Source: Phycisphaerales bacterium UBA854 (lineage in GTDB: Bacteria; Planctomycetota; Phycisphaerae; Phycisphaerales; SM1A02). Taken from it: DNA of 53,051 nt. The notes beneath the pieces were generated by a model. It was not told where the DNA came from. It saw only the letters and a program-made list of their open reading frames with translations, and did not search any database. The position numbers and the translations under genes are program-made. Shown in pieces: positions 1 to 8,502 of this stretch (the stretch's first letter is position 1; each line of letters begins with the position of its first letter). Where the stretch lies: the NCBI GenBank assembly GCA_002295885.1, contig DBGM01000040.1:72282-125332 (forward strand). Reading direction: 5' to 3'.

Positions 1-1563
1 GGCGAGCCGCAGGCCGTGCGTGCGGAGTCTCGGATCGTCCGCGGTGATCGCTTGGTCGACCCGGGCGGCGTCGATCGCGTCCAGTCCGGCGAGGGTCCAC
101 AGTGCGTGGGCGCGGCTGATCGCCGGTGCGTCGGAGTCGGCGAGTCGTCGCAGGCCGGGAATGCATTCGGTCATGCGGGCCTCGACGATGGTCCGCTGGG
201 CGAGCAGCCGAACGGTGCCCCGGTCGCTGCCCAGTCGCAAGACCAGTTCCTCCGGCGACCGTTCGCTGAAGTCCGACAGCGCTCTGAGCTCCGCATCGTC
301 CGGAACGAGCCGCCAGATGCGTCCCCGGTCGACGGGGGCGGCCAGTTTCCGCTGGATCACCTGCTCACGCAGAAAGGTGGTCATGAAGATCCGGTGCTGG
401 ATGATGCCCCGGTACATGTCGGCCACGTAGAGGGCTCCGTCCGCTCCGGCCTGCAACTGCACGGGGCGGAATCGTTCGTCGGTCGAGGCCAGAGGTGATC
501 GTCCGTCACCGAGGATGCGGGCTTCCGGTGCGTCGTGGGCTCGGTCGATCATCCGCCGGACCTCCACGCAATTGCCCGCGGGCTCGCAGACGAACAGGGC
601 ATTGCGATAGGCCTTGCCGAGGGTGTCGTCCAGGAGCAGTTCGGGGCTGCACGCACCGGTGAAGGTTCGCAGGGTGAAGTCGTCGCGGAGCGTCGCGGGT
701 TGGTAGCCGCGGTTGACGCCGGGGTTGATGCGGGCCGGATGGATGCTGGTGTCGGCCGGGACCCGTTCGTAGATCCCGTCGAACCAGCGGAAGGCCGGGT
801 TCATGTTCGCGTAGTGCTTGGGGACCAGATCGACGAACAGGGGGTAGGAGTTCGGCGTGGTGTACCAGCGGTCCCATTCGTCGCGGGTCGTGCCCCATTG
901 GCCGTGCGGCGGAACGGCGCGTCGTTGCACGGTTCCATCCTCGTACCGGTATTCCCACGGATGCTGCGAGCAGTGCAGCCAGTTGTCCATGCCGAACCGG
1001 AGCCCGTTGCCGGCGTGCTCCGGGTTGTCGAGTCCGGCGAAGCAGTCATCCAGGACGATCTGTTCGTCGGCCCGATCGTCGCCATCGGTGTCCCGGGCCA
1101 GGATGAGATGCGGGGGGGCGACCAGCAGGACGCCATCGGGCAGCGCGTGCACGGCGCGGGGCATCACGAGTCCGTCGAGAAAGACGGTTCGCCGATCCAT
1201 CTCGCCGTCGCGGTCGTCGTCGTCGAGCACCACGATGCGTCCGTTGGGCTCGCCTTCGCGGCTCCCGTCCAGGTCGGTCATGTAGCCGGCCATCTCGACG
1301 ACCCACAGCCGGCCATCCGGAGCCAGATCCATGGCCACGGGGGCGACCACCAGGGGCTCGGCGGCGACCAGTTCGACCCGGAGTCCCTCGTGGGTGCTGA
1401 AGGCGGCCAAGGCATCGGCCGGCGACAGGGGGGGTGTCGAGGGGATCGCGAGGTCGGAGGGGAGTGGAGGCTGATCCTCACCCGGTCGATCGCCTTGCTG
1501 TCCCAGTGCCGTCGAGCAGGTCAGCAGGGCTGCGATGGCGATCTGAGGACCGATGCGGAGCAT
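1..1563 (-). CDS. PVC-type membrane-bound dehydrogenase, C-terminus beyond window
   Basis: The minus strand is open from ATG at 1563 to the window edge (521 codons, no stop), so the C-terminus is missing. The protein starts with a signal peptide (about residues 1-22). A beta-propeller-like region follows, with the order seen in the planctomycete 'membrane-bound dehydrogenase' family: LVAAEPLVVAPVAMD, LWVVEMAGY, a D-rich DDDDRDGEMD stretch and, near residue 382, the hallmark ADMYRGIIQH. From about residue 430 the sequence becomes helical and HEAT-like. Family members often end in a c-type cytochrome domain, but that part lies outside and no CxxCH is seen here. They are thought to act outside the cytoplasm on sugars or sulfated glycans; the substrate is unknown. 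A weak AGGA lies upstream of the ATG. The gene is divergent from phoB. The family call is firm and the function is not. Confidence 0.85.
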   Translation of the reverse strand, partial: MLRIGPQIAIAALLTCSTALGQQGDRPGEDQPPLPSDLAIPSTPPLSPADALAAFSTHEGLRVELVAAEPLVVAPVAMDLAPDGRLWVVEMAGYMTDLDGSREGEPNGRIVVLDDDDRDGEMDRRTVFLDGLVMPRAVHALPDGVLLVAPPHLILARDTDGDDRADEQIVLDDCFAGLDNPEHAGNGLRFGMDNWLHCSQHPWEYRYEDGTVQRRAVPPHGQWGTTRDEWDRWYTTPNSYPLFVDLVPKHYANMNPAFRWFDGIYERVPADTSIHPARINPGVNRGYQPATLRDDFTLRTFTGACSPELLLDDTLGKAYRNALFVCEPAGNCVEVRRMIDRAHDAPEARILGDGRSPLASTDERFRPVQLQAGADGALYVADMYRGIIQHRIFMTTFLREQVIQRKLAAPVDRGRIWRLVPDDAELRALSDFSERSPEELVLRLGSDRGTVRLLAQRTIVEARMTECIPGLRRLADSDAPAISRAHALWTLAGLDAIDAARVDQAITADDPRLRTHGLRLA

Positions 1564-1660
1564 TGGCAGATCCTACCCGAGACCGGCCGGGATTCTGGCA
1601 GTTCGTGACGCGGTGGGGCCTGCGGTATCGGATCGAAAAATGGGCATGGGGACACCGTAA

Positions 1661-1692
1661 TGAACATCGCCTGAACAAAGTTTGCCTATTCT
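1661..1692 (+). promoter_or_regulatory. candidate Pho box and -10 element of phoB
   Basis: TGAACA occurs at 1661-1666 and again at 1672-1677, an exact direct repeat with an 11-bp period, the spacing that PhoB/PhoP-type regulators read on one face of the helix. Nine bases further on, TATTCT (1687-1692) can serve as -10. No good -35 is visible, as expected if the activator replaces it. An inverted copy, TGTTCAG, lies at 1704-1710. A similar arrangement precedes the phoU-pit pair. Assignment as a PhoB operator is inferred from spacing and position. Confidence 0.55.
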
Positions 1693-1780
1693 TCCCTTCA
1701 CACTGTTCAGGACGTGGCGATGCCGCTTCGTCCGAATGCAGGCATCCGTCACCGAGCCGGTGGTTCAGGAGTCTCGCTCA

Positions 1781-2494
1781 ATGGCACATGCACATGTCCT
1801 GATTGTTGAAGACGAGCCGGAGATCGCAGAACTGATTCGGTTGAACATGGAAAAGGAGGGCTTCAAGACTGATGTCCTCCACACCGGTGAACCTGCGGTC
1901 GAGTTCGTCCAGTCAAACCAACCGGATCTGATCCTGCTGGATCTGATGCTTCCGGATATCGACGGACTCGAGGTCTGTCGCCGCATCAAGTGGGAGCCGG
2001 CCAGCCGGGAGACGCCGATCATCATGGTCACGGCCCGCGGCGAGGAGTCCGACATCGTCGCCGGGCTCGAGATGGGCGTCGACGACTACATCACGAAGCC
2101 CTTCAGTCCGCGCGTCCTCGCCGCGCGGATACGCAACGTCCTGCGACGCAGCGGCGACGCGAAGGAGGCGGATGCGAAGCAGGAGCATCTCGATCGGGGA
2201 CGAATCAGGATCAACGTGGATCGGCACGAGGTCGTCGTCGACGAGCAGTCGGTCGATCTGACGCTGACCGAGTTCCAGATCCTCGTCTATCTCTGCGAGC
2301 GTCCCGGTTTCGTGCGGACCCGCGACCAGATCATCGGTGCGGTGCACGGTGAGCTTGCCATCCTCTCCAAGCGGACCATCGACGTCCACATCACGGCCCT
2401 GCGTCGCAAGCTGGGTGATGCCGGACGGTGCATCGAGACCGTTCGGGGAGTGGGCTACCGCTTCGAGGAACGTCTTGGGGCGGATGCCTTCTGA
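1781..2494 (+). CDS. phoB: PhoB-type response regulator
   Basis: A 237-residue OmpR/PhoB-family transcription factor. The receiver domain (about residues 4-120) has the acidic pair in VEDEPE, the phospho-acceptor Asp54 in ILLDLMLPD and the conserved Lys in YITKPFSP. The winged-helix DNA-binding domain (about 135-232) shows LTLTEFQILVYL and ends with RGVGYRF. ATG 1781 is chosen because AGGAG lies at 1767-1771 and the receiver domain begins at once; the frame is open for 33 codons upstream but those residues are not domain-like. Its stop codon overlaps the start of the kinase gene (TGATG), so the two are translationally coupled. The adjoining phoU-like and pit genes make the phosphate-starvation role likely. 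TGAAC repeats ahead of it suggest autoregulation. Confidence 0.93.
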   Translation: MAHAHVLIVEDEPEIAELIRLNMEKEGFKTDVLHTGEPAVEFVQSNQPDLILLDLMLPDIDGLEVCRRIKWEPASRETPIIMVTARGEESDIVAGLEMGVDDYITKPFSPRVLAARIRNVLRRSGDAKEADAKQEHLDRGRIRINVDRHEVVVDEQSVDLTLTEFQILVYLCERPGFVRTRDQIIGAVHGELAILSKRTIDVHITALRRKLGDAGRCIETVRGVGYRFEERLGADAF

Positions 2495-4308
2495 TGCTGT
2501 ACGGTCGAAACCGTTCGCTGCTCTGGCAGGTGGGGGTGGTGCTGGTCGTACTCCAGCTCGTGCTGGTGGTGGTGGTCGGCTGGTTTCTGGAAGCAAGGAT
2601 CGCCAGCTTCTTCAATCAGCAGCGGCTGGACGAGCTTCGATCATTGGCGCCCTGGGTCGCCGGTTCGATCGGTCCCGCCGGTGACGACACCCGTGCCGTG
2701 CAGGGGCTGAGCTCGGCGGATCGCTGGGCCGACGGGCTCCGCGTCACCGTCGTGGATCAGGACGGGGTCGTCATTGCCGACAGCGAGGAGGATCCCGCCG
2801 TCATGGACAATCACCGGTTCCGGCCGGAGATCGACGAGGCGTTCAAGGACGGTTCCGCGTATGCCACCCGATTCAGTTCGACGCTCCAGCAGGAGCTGAT
2901 CTATTACGCGTTGCGACGGGGACCCGTCGACCGTCCTCAGGTCGTTCGAGTCGCTCTGCCGCTGACCCAGCTCCAGCAGCAGCTGGCGGGGGTGTCGCAG
3001 ACGGTCGTGCTCGTGCTGTGCGCGTACTTCCTCGCGACCATCGGGATCATCTTCTTCGTCTCCCGGTGGTTGAGCCGAAGTGTGCGGGAACTTGCCGACG
3101 GTGCGAATCGATTCGCCAGAGGAGATCTGACCCACCGGGTGCCCGTCTATCCGGGGCGCGAGTTCGATCTCCTGAGTCAGTCGCTCAATCAGATGGCCGA
3201 GCAGTTGTCGCAGCGACTCGGTCAGTTGAGACTTCAGGGCAGCGAGTTGACGAGCATTCTCCAGTCGATGAGCAACGGCGTGATCGCGCTCGATCTGGAC
3301 TGCCGGATCCTGAGCATGAACCGCGTGGCGCAGAACATGTTCGAGCTGATCGGGCGTGACACCCGTGGTCATCTGCTGCAGGAGTTCGTGCGGGATCCGG
3401 AACTGTCTCGCTTCGTCGAGACGTCGATTCGGCAGGGAGAACGCCGGTTCGAGGAGATCAAGCTTGTATCGCTCGGCGATCGATCCATGGAGATCACCAG
3501 CGAGCCGCTGCTCGATGTGGAGGACCAGGTCGTGGGCGTCGTGCTCGTGCTCAACGAGGTCACGCTGCTTCGGCGTCTGGAGTCCATCCGGACGGACTTC
3601 GCGGCCAACGTCTCGCACGAACTCCGGACCCCCATCATGGCCATCCAGGGCTATGCGGAACTGCTGACGGAGGATCAGGACGCCTCCACGCGACGCGACT
3701 ATGCGGCGGTGGTGCTGCGCAACACCATGCGGCTCTCGGCCATCATCGAGGACCTGCTCTCCCTCGCGCGGCTGGAGGAGCCCGACAGCACCCAGGATCT
3801 GTCCCGCGAGTCGATTGCTCCTCTGGAGATCCTCGAGACCGTCGCCAGCGACTGTGGCGACGAGGCCATGCAGCGGGGGATCTCGATCGAGGTTCGGCCC
3901 GGTGCCGCTCGGGAGGTCTTCGTCAATCGGCAGCTGGTGATCCAGGCCATCACCAACCTGGTGGTGAACGCCCTTCGCTACAGCGAGAAGGGGTCCTCCG
4001 TCGAACTGGCCGCCCAGGCCACGGTGCGGGACTGCATCGATTTCACCGTACGGGATACCGGCCCCGGGATCGCACCCGAGCACCTGCATCGGCTGTTCGA
4101 GCGTTTCTACCGGGTCGACAAGGGGCGTAGCCGGGAGATGGGGGGGACTGGGCTCGGGCTGGCGATCGTCAAGCATGTCGCCCAGGTCCACGGGGGCACG
4201 GTCGAGGTGGAGAGCACGGTGGGGCAGGGGTCGATGTTCGCGATCAGATTGCCCTTGATGGAGCCTGTGGAGAGCCTTGGGGAGTCGGTCGATCAGTTGG
4301 ATCGGTAG
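2494..4308 (+). CDS. phoR: PhoR-type sensor histidine kinase
   Basis: A 604-residue membrane histidine kinase. Segments in order: TM1 (about 12-32), an extracytoplasmic domain of about 135 residues, TM2 (about 169-190), HAMP (about 190-245), a PAS domain (about 250-360), the dimerisation/phosphotransfer domain with His375 in NVSHELRTPIM, and an HATPase domain with the N box (NALRYSEKG), G1 box (DTGPGIAPEHL) and G2 box (GGTGLGLAIVKH). It starts at the ATG that shares its first base with the phoB stop codon. PhoR kinases with PAS domains sense phosphate status through PhoU and the Pst transporter in model bacteria; no pst genes lie in this window, only pit and a DUF47 protein. E. coli PhoR lacks a large periplasmic domain, so this enlarged version resembles Bacillus PhoR more. 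It probably phosphorylates the PhoB encoded just upstream. Confidence 0.93.
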   Translation: MLYGRNRSLLWQVGVVLVVLQLVLVVVVGWFLEARIASFFNQQRLDELRSLAPWVAGSIGPAGDDTRAVQGLSSADRWADGLRVTVVDQDGVVIADSEEDPAVMDNHRFRPEIDEAFKDGSAYATRFSSTLQQELIYYALRRGPVDRPQVVRVALPLTQLQQQLAGVSQTVVLVLCAYFLATIGIIFFVSRWLSRSVRELADGANRFARGDLTHRVPVYPGREFDLLSQSLNQMAEQLSQRLGQLRLQGSELTSILQSMSNGVIALDLDCRILSMNRVAQNMFELIGRDTRGHLLQEFVRDPELSRFVETSIRQGERRFEEIKLVSLGDRSMEITSEPLLDVEDQVVGVVLVLNEVTLLRRLESIRTDFAANVSHELRTPIMAIQGYAELLTEDQDASTRRDYAAVVLRNTMRLSAIIEDLLSLARLEEPDSTQDLSRESIAPLEILETVASDCGDEAMQRGISIEVRPGAAREVFVNRQLVIQAITNLVVNALRYSEKGSSVELAAQATVRDCIDFTVRDTGPGIAPEHLHRLFERFYRVDKGRSREMGGTGLGLAIVKHVAQVHGGTVEVESTVGQGSMFAIRLPLMEPVESLGESVDQLDR

Positions 4309-4325
4309 ATGCCCGCGAGGCGGTT

Positions 4326-4359
4326 TCTGAACGGGATCTGAACATTCGACATCTAAGTT
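4326..4359 (+). promoter_or_regulatory. candidate Pho box and -10 element of the phoU-pit operon
   Basis: TCTGAAC occurs at 4326-4332 and 4337-4343, again with an 11-bp period. TAAGTT (4354-4359, TAnnnT) sits at exactly the same distance from the second half-site as the phoB -10 candidate does. A second group, GTGAAC 4371-4376 and GTGAGT 4382-4387 (11-bp period), plus an inverted GTTCAC at 4393-4398, lies downstream in the leader. Regulation of phoU-pit by the neighbouring PhoB is inferred. Confidence 0.5.
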
Positions 4360-4493
4360 TCGGGCGTGCTGTGAACGCCATGTGAGTGCAATGTTCACTC
4401 GATCCAAACGCGTTGGCTGTGGCAGTTGCCCATCGGATTGGGTACCCTTCCGGCGAGTCGAAATGGACTCGATTCCACCGGAAGGAGCACGCC

Positions 4494-5171
4494 GTGCGGA
4501 GTGTCGCAAAATTATTCGGCCGATCGCCACTGACCCCACTCCAAGTTCACATGGAGAAGGTCGAGGAGTGCGTCAACGGCGTCGTCGCCATCCTCGAGGG
4601 ATTCATGAACGGCATGTCCCACGAGGAGATCTGCGAGATGGCCAAGACCGTCTCGAAGCTTGAACATGATGCCGATCTGGTGAAGAACGACATCCGCAAC
4701 TCGCTTCCCAGAGGCCTGTTCATGCAGGTCGATCGCAGCACGCTCATGCACATGCTGACGGATCAGGATTCCATTGCCGACAAGGCGGAGGACATCGGCG
4801 TGCTGCTCTCGTTCAAGTCCATTCCACTGATCGCGCCGCTCAAGGAACACTTCCCGACGTTCGTGGACAAGAACGTCGAGGCGTTCCGGGTCGTGCGAAA
4901 GATCATCGCCGATCTCGATGAACTCGCCGAGATGGGCTTTGGTGGAGAAGAGGCCAGTCGGGTCGAGCAGAAGGTCGATCAGGTCGCGCTACTCGAACAT
5001 GAAGCCGATGTGATCCAGCGGGACATACTCCAGTCGCTCTTCGCCCACGAGGACGATCTCAGCAAGGGTGAGTTCCTGCTATGGCGGAATCTGCTCCGTG
5101 ATATCGGAGGCCTGAGCAACTACGCAGAGAAGCTGGCAAATCGTGTTCGCATCATGCTTGCGATCAAGTAG
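4494..5171 (+). CDS. DUF47 / PhoU-like phosphate transport accessory protein
   Basis: A 225-residue all-helical protein of the DUF47 (PhoU-like, TIGR00153) family. It begins RSVAKLFGRSPL.PLQVHMEKV and contains the paired acidic motifs typical of PhoU folds: LEHDADLVKNDIR near residue 55 and LEHEADVIQRDIL near residue 175, which in PhoU-like proteins ligate metals. GTG 4494 is the start because GAAGGAG lies six bases before it; an upstream in-frame ATG would add 36 unlikely residues. The pit gene follows after 35 bases, the usual arrangement for DUF47 proteins, which are believed to modulate low-affinity phosphate uptake through PiT carriers. It probably also communicates phosphate status to PhoR, but that is inference. 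Confidence 0.9.
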   Translation: MRSVAKLFGRSPLTPLQVHMEKVEECVNGVVAILEGFMNGMSHEEICEMAKTVSKLEHDADLVKNDIRNSLPRGLFMQVDRSTLMHMLTDQDSIADKAEDIGVLLSFKSIPLIAPLKEHFPTFVDKNVEAFRVVRKIIADLDELAEMGFGGEEASRVEQKVDQVALLEHEADVIQRDILQSLFAHEDDLSKGEFLLWRNLLRDIGGLSNYAEKLANRVRIMLAIK

Positions 5172-5206
5172 CACACCCACCACGCTGCACACCGGAAGAT
5201 TGAAAG

Positions 5207-6691
5207 ATGGACATCACACTCGTCACCACTGTCGCAGACGCTGTCGCAGGAATTTCCTATCCGAACATCCTGATGATGCTGGCCCTCATCTTCGGCTTCT
5301 ACATGGCCTGGAACATCGGTGCCAATGACGTCGCCAACGCCATGGCGACCAGCGTCGGCTCGGGAGCCCTGACCCTTCGGCGGGCGGTCCTGATCGCCGC
5401 GGTGCTCGAGTTCTCCGGTGCGTACTTCGCCGGAGCGAGCGTTTCCAACACCATCCGCAAGGGGATCGTGGATCCCGAACTATTCTCCTCCGATCCGACG
5501 CTGTTCGTGTGCGGAATGCTGGCCGCTCTGTTGGCGGCAGGCACTTGGCTCCTCATCGCCTCGTACTACGGCTGGCCGGTCTCCACCACGCATTCCATCG
5601 TGGGTTCGATCCTTGGCTTCGGCATCGTCTATGCGGGCATCCAGGCCATTCACTGGGGCAAGGTTTCCGGCATCGTCGCCAGCTGGGTGGTGTCGCCGGT
5701 GCTCAGCGGTACGATCAGCTACTTCATATTCAACATCATCATGCGGAAGATCTTCCACAACCCGAGGCCGGTGGAGGCTGCGCGCCGTTTCACGCCCTAC
5801 ATGGTGTTCGTCGTCTTCACGATCCTGTCCATGGTGCTGGTGATGAAGGGGTTGAAGCATCGCCTCAAGGGTGTCGAGTTCGAACTGTGGCAGGCTCTTC
5901 TGATCGCTGGTGCGATCGGCCTCATCGCCGCCTTCGTGTCCGGTCTGCTCGTCCGTCGGGTGGACGTCGAGGATGCCGACGGCGAAGCCGAGGAGAACGC
6001 TTCGAGGCAGCTCTACCTCAGCCGAGCTCTGAGTCGGGCCAAGAAGCACCTGAGTCGTGCGCAGAACATGTCGTCGGGGCCCGTCGAGGACGATGTGAAG
6101 GACGTGCTGCACAAGGTCGACATGCTGACCGCATCGATGGATCAGGAATCCAACGCACCGCCCAATCCACGGAGCTCGGTCTGGAAGGTTGAGCGGATCT
6201 TCATCTACCTGCAGATCATCAGCGCCGGATTCGTGGCCTTCGCCCACGGCTCCAACGACGTCGCCAACGCCATCGGTCCGATGGCAGCGGCCTGGGAAAC
6301 CATCAAGGAGGGGGTCGTCGGTACCAAGGCGCCCGTCTCGGGATGGTTCCTCGCCCTCGGTGGAGTGGCCATCGCGATCGGCCTGGCGACCTGGGGCTGG
6401 CGGGTCATGAAGACCGTCGGTACCAAGATCACCGAACTGACGCCCAGTCGTGGATTCGCAGCGGAGTTCGGAGCCGCGACGACCATCGTCATCGCCTCCT
6501 GGCTTGCTCTGCCGATCTCCACGACGCATACGCTCGTCGGTGCCGTCGTCGGGGTCGGACTGGCCCGTGGTCTGGGGGCGTTGAACCTGAAAACGGTCCG
6601 TGACGTGGTGGTCAGTTGGGTCGTCACGATTCCGGCCGGAGCCGGTCTTGCGATCCTCTTCTACTACATCCTCGCCGGCATCTTCAACTGA
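5207..6691 (+). CDS. pit: PiT-family inorganic phosphate transporter
   Basis: A 494-residue polytopic membrane protein of the PiT (PF01384) family, which cotransports phosphate with cations. The two signature repeats are clear: GANDVANAMATSVGSGAL near residue 38 and HGSNDVANAIGPMAAAW near residue 348. Each half also has the SWxxxPxSTTHxxVG element (GWPVSTTHSIVG and ALPISTTHTLVG). A central cytoplasmic linker of about 100 charged residues (around 245-330) separates the halves. The gene follows the DUF47 gene and has GGAAG before its ATG. The last 28 bases overlap the end of convergent cstA. Depending on the coupled cation this could be a sodium- or proton-driven carrier. Confidence 0.95.
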   Translation: MDITLVTTVADAVAGISYPNILMMLALIFGFYMAWNIGANDVANAMATSVGSGALTLRRAVLIAAVLEFSGAYFAGASVSNTIRKGIVDPELFSSDPTLFVCGMLAALLAAGTWLLIASYYGWPVSTTHSIVGSILGFGIVYAGIQAIHWGKVSGIVASWVVSPVLSGTISYFIFNIIMRKIFHNPRPVEAARRFTPYMVFVVFTILSMVLVMKGLKHRLKGVEFELWQALLIAGAIGLIAAFVSGLLVRRVDVEDADGEAEENASRQLYLSRALSRAKKHLSRAQNMSSGPVEDDVKDVLHKVDMLTASMDQESNAPPNPRSSVWKVERIFIYLQIISAGFVAFAHGSNDVANAIGPMAAAWETIKEGVVGTKAPVSGWFLALGGVAIAIGLATWGWRVMKTVGTKITELTPSRGFAAEFGAATTIVIASWLALPISTTHTLVGAVVGVGLARGLGALNLKTVRDVVVSWVVTIPAGAGLAILFYYILAGIFN

Positions 6692-8502
6692 TCGTCTTCG
6701 ATCACGCCTCTGATTCTCGGCAGCAGCAGGACGGCTTCCACGATCATCCATCCCTCCAGCAGCAGCGTCGCGATGCCGATCGACGCCAGCAGCCATCGTT
6801 CGTCGTGCATCCAGGACGCATCCCGTCCCGTGCCGAGGAACACCTGATCGATCATCGCCCACATCGGGATCGCCAGCATGATCAGCAGGGGGGGGACGAG
6901 GAACCAGGTGGGCTTGCGTCGCCGCCAGAGCCAGCTGGCGATCACCAGGAAGGCCAGGCCGGCGAGCAGCTGGTTCGTCGCTCCGAACAGCGGCCAGAGA
7001 ATGAGTCCGCCGGTGCCCATCGACGACCACGACCATTCGCCCGATGCGGGCACGGCCGCCAGGCCCGCCGCCAGCAGCACGGCGACGGCCGCCGCCGCGT
7101 GGGGGTTTCGAAACACCCGCAGCGGACTGCGGTCGATCCCCGGCGTCGAGGCCAGTTCCTGGACCACGTACCGTTGGAGCCGGCAGGCGGTGTCGAGGGT
7201 GGTGCCGGCGAACGAGGCCACGAACACGCCCATCAGCGCCACGGCAATGCCCGCGGGAATGCCGATCGAGCCGATGAAGTTGGCGGCGCCGTCGACGAAG
7301 GCGCCCACCTTCTGTCCGAGTCCGTTGGCCATGTCCCAGGAACCGTAGCGATGGTTCCAGGCGGCTTCTCCGGTCAGCGGCAGCCCTTCGGCTCCCATGA
7401 TGCCCAGCCCCAGACCCGCCGTGCAGGCCAGGATCACCAGCACGGCGAGGAAGCCCTCGGTGAGCATGCTTCCGTAGCCGACGAACCGGGCGTCCTCCTC
7501 GCGATCGAGCTGCTTGCTGGTCGTGCCGCTGGAGACGAGGCAGTGGAATCCGCTGATGGCGCCGCAGGCGATGGTGATGAACAGGAAGGGCACGATGAGC
7601 GGTGCGCCCTCGGGGTCCCACTGGAACATCGGGGCCACGATCTCCAACGACGGACGCGCCGTCTCCTCTCCGACCGGCGCACCGCCCGCCACCGCGGCGA
7701 CGATCAGCCCGATCAGGATCAGTCCCAGCGAGCCGATCAGCTGCAGCGCATTGATGTAGTCGCGGGGTTGCAGGAGGGTCCAGACCGGCAGGACCGACGC
7801 GATGTAGGCGTAGACCAGCAGAATGCCCACCCAGGCGATGGTCGGCAGCGCGGCCATGGCGTCGTTGAAGCCGCCGAGCAGTCCCACGTCGCCGTAGATG
7901 ACACTGACCACCATCAGCAGCAGGGCGAACAGTGACGGCAGCAGCAGCGCAGCGCCCCGTCGCTGCAGCCAGAGTCCGATGCACACGGCGAGAGGGATCT
8001 GGACCAGGCAGGGGAAGATCGCGGAGGGGAACATCCGGAAGACGGCGGCGATCACCAGTCCGAAGATCGCCAGCACGATGGTCAGGCCGATGAAAAGCAC
8101 CATCATGAACAGCAGACGCACCCGCCGGTTGAGCAGTCGTCCGGCGACGTCGCCGATGGTCTGGCCGTTGTTGCGGAGGCTGACCAGCAGGCTGCCGAAG
8201 TCGTGCACCGCACCGATGAAGATCGAACCGAACACGACCCAGACCAGAGCCGGCAGCCAGCCCCAGAGCACCCCGATGGCCGGCCCGACGATGGGGCCGG
8301 TGCCGGCGATGGAGGTGAAGTGGTGGCCGAACACGACGCTTCGTCGCGTGGGCACGTAGTCTCGTCCGTCTTCGAGGCGATGGGCCGGGGTGGGGGTGCC
8401 GGTCGCCAGACCGAAGATCCGTCCGCCCAGCCACCGGCCGTAGGTGTGGTAGGCGACGATGAATCCGAGGCCCGACAGGATGGCGATCAGCAGGGTGCTC
8501 AT
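6664..8502 (-). CDS. cstA: carbon starvation protein CstA family transporter
   Basis: A 612-residue membrane protein with about 15-16 hydrophobic segments, recognisable as CstA from its N-terminus: YHTYGRWLGGRIFGL, the RRSVVFGHHFTSIAGTGPIVGPAI block near residues 53-77, and GAVHDFGSLL near residue 105. Later family landmarks are FITIACGAISGFHCLVSSGTTSKQ and FAGTTLDTACRLQRYVVQEL. CstA proteins import peptides or pyruvate and are induced on carbon starvation in enterobacteria. The length is nearer to Gram-positive and planctomycete CstA than to the 700-residue E. coli protein. No Shine-Dalgarno sequence is obvious before ATG 8502; TAGAGT lies nine bases upstream of the start. Its 3' end overlaps pit. 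Confidence 0.93.
   Translation of the reverse strand: MSTLLIAILSGLGFIVAYHTYGRWLGGRIFGLATGTPTPAHRLEDGRDYVPTRRSVVFGHHFTSIAGTGPIVGPAIGVLWGWLPALVWVVFGSIFIGAVHDFGSLLVSLRNNGQTIGDVAGRLLNRRVRLLFMMVLFIGLTIVLAIFGLVIAAVFRMFPSAIFPCLVQIPLAVCIGLWLQRRGAALLLPSLFALLLMVVSVIYGDVGLLGGFNDAMAALPTIAWVGILLVYAYIASVLPVWTLLQPRDYINALQLIGSLGLILIGLIVAAVAGGAPVGEETARPSLEIVAPMFQWDPEGAPLIVPFLFITIACGAISGFHCLVSSGTTSKQLDREEDARFVGYGSMLTEGFLAVLVILACTAGLGLGIMGAEGLPLTGEAAWNHRYGSWDMANGLGQKVGAFVDGAANFIGSIGIPAGIAVALMGVFVASFAGTTLDTACRLQRYVVQELASTPGIDRSPLRVFRNPHAAAAVAVLLAAGLAAVPASGEWSWSSMGTGGLILWPLFGATNQLLAGLAFLVIASWLWRRRKPTWFLVPPLLIMLAIPMWAMIDQVFLGTGRDASWMHDERWLLASIGIATLLLEGWMIVEAVLLLPRIRGVIEDDQLKMPARM

Noticed and set aside
2641..4539. 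Long minus-strand reading frame (632 aa) opposite phoR
   Set aside because: It mirrors the phoR frame in high-G+C DNA, its protein has no domain-like sequence, and phoR is unambiguous.
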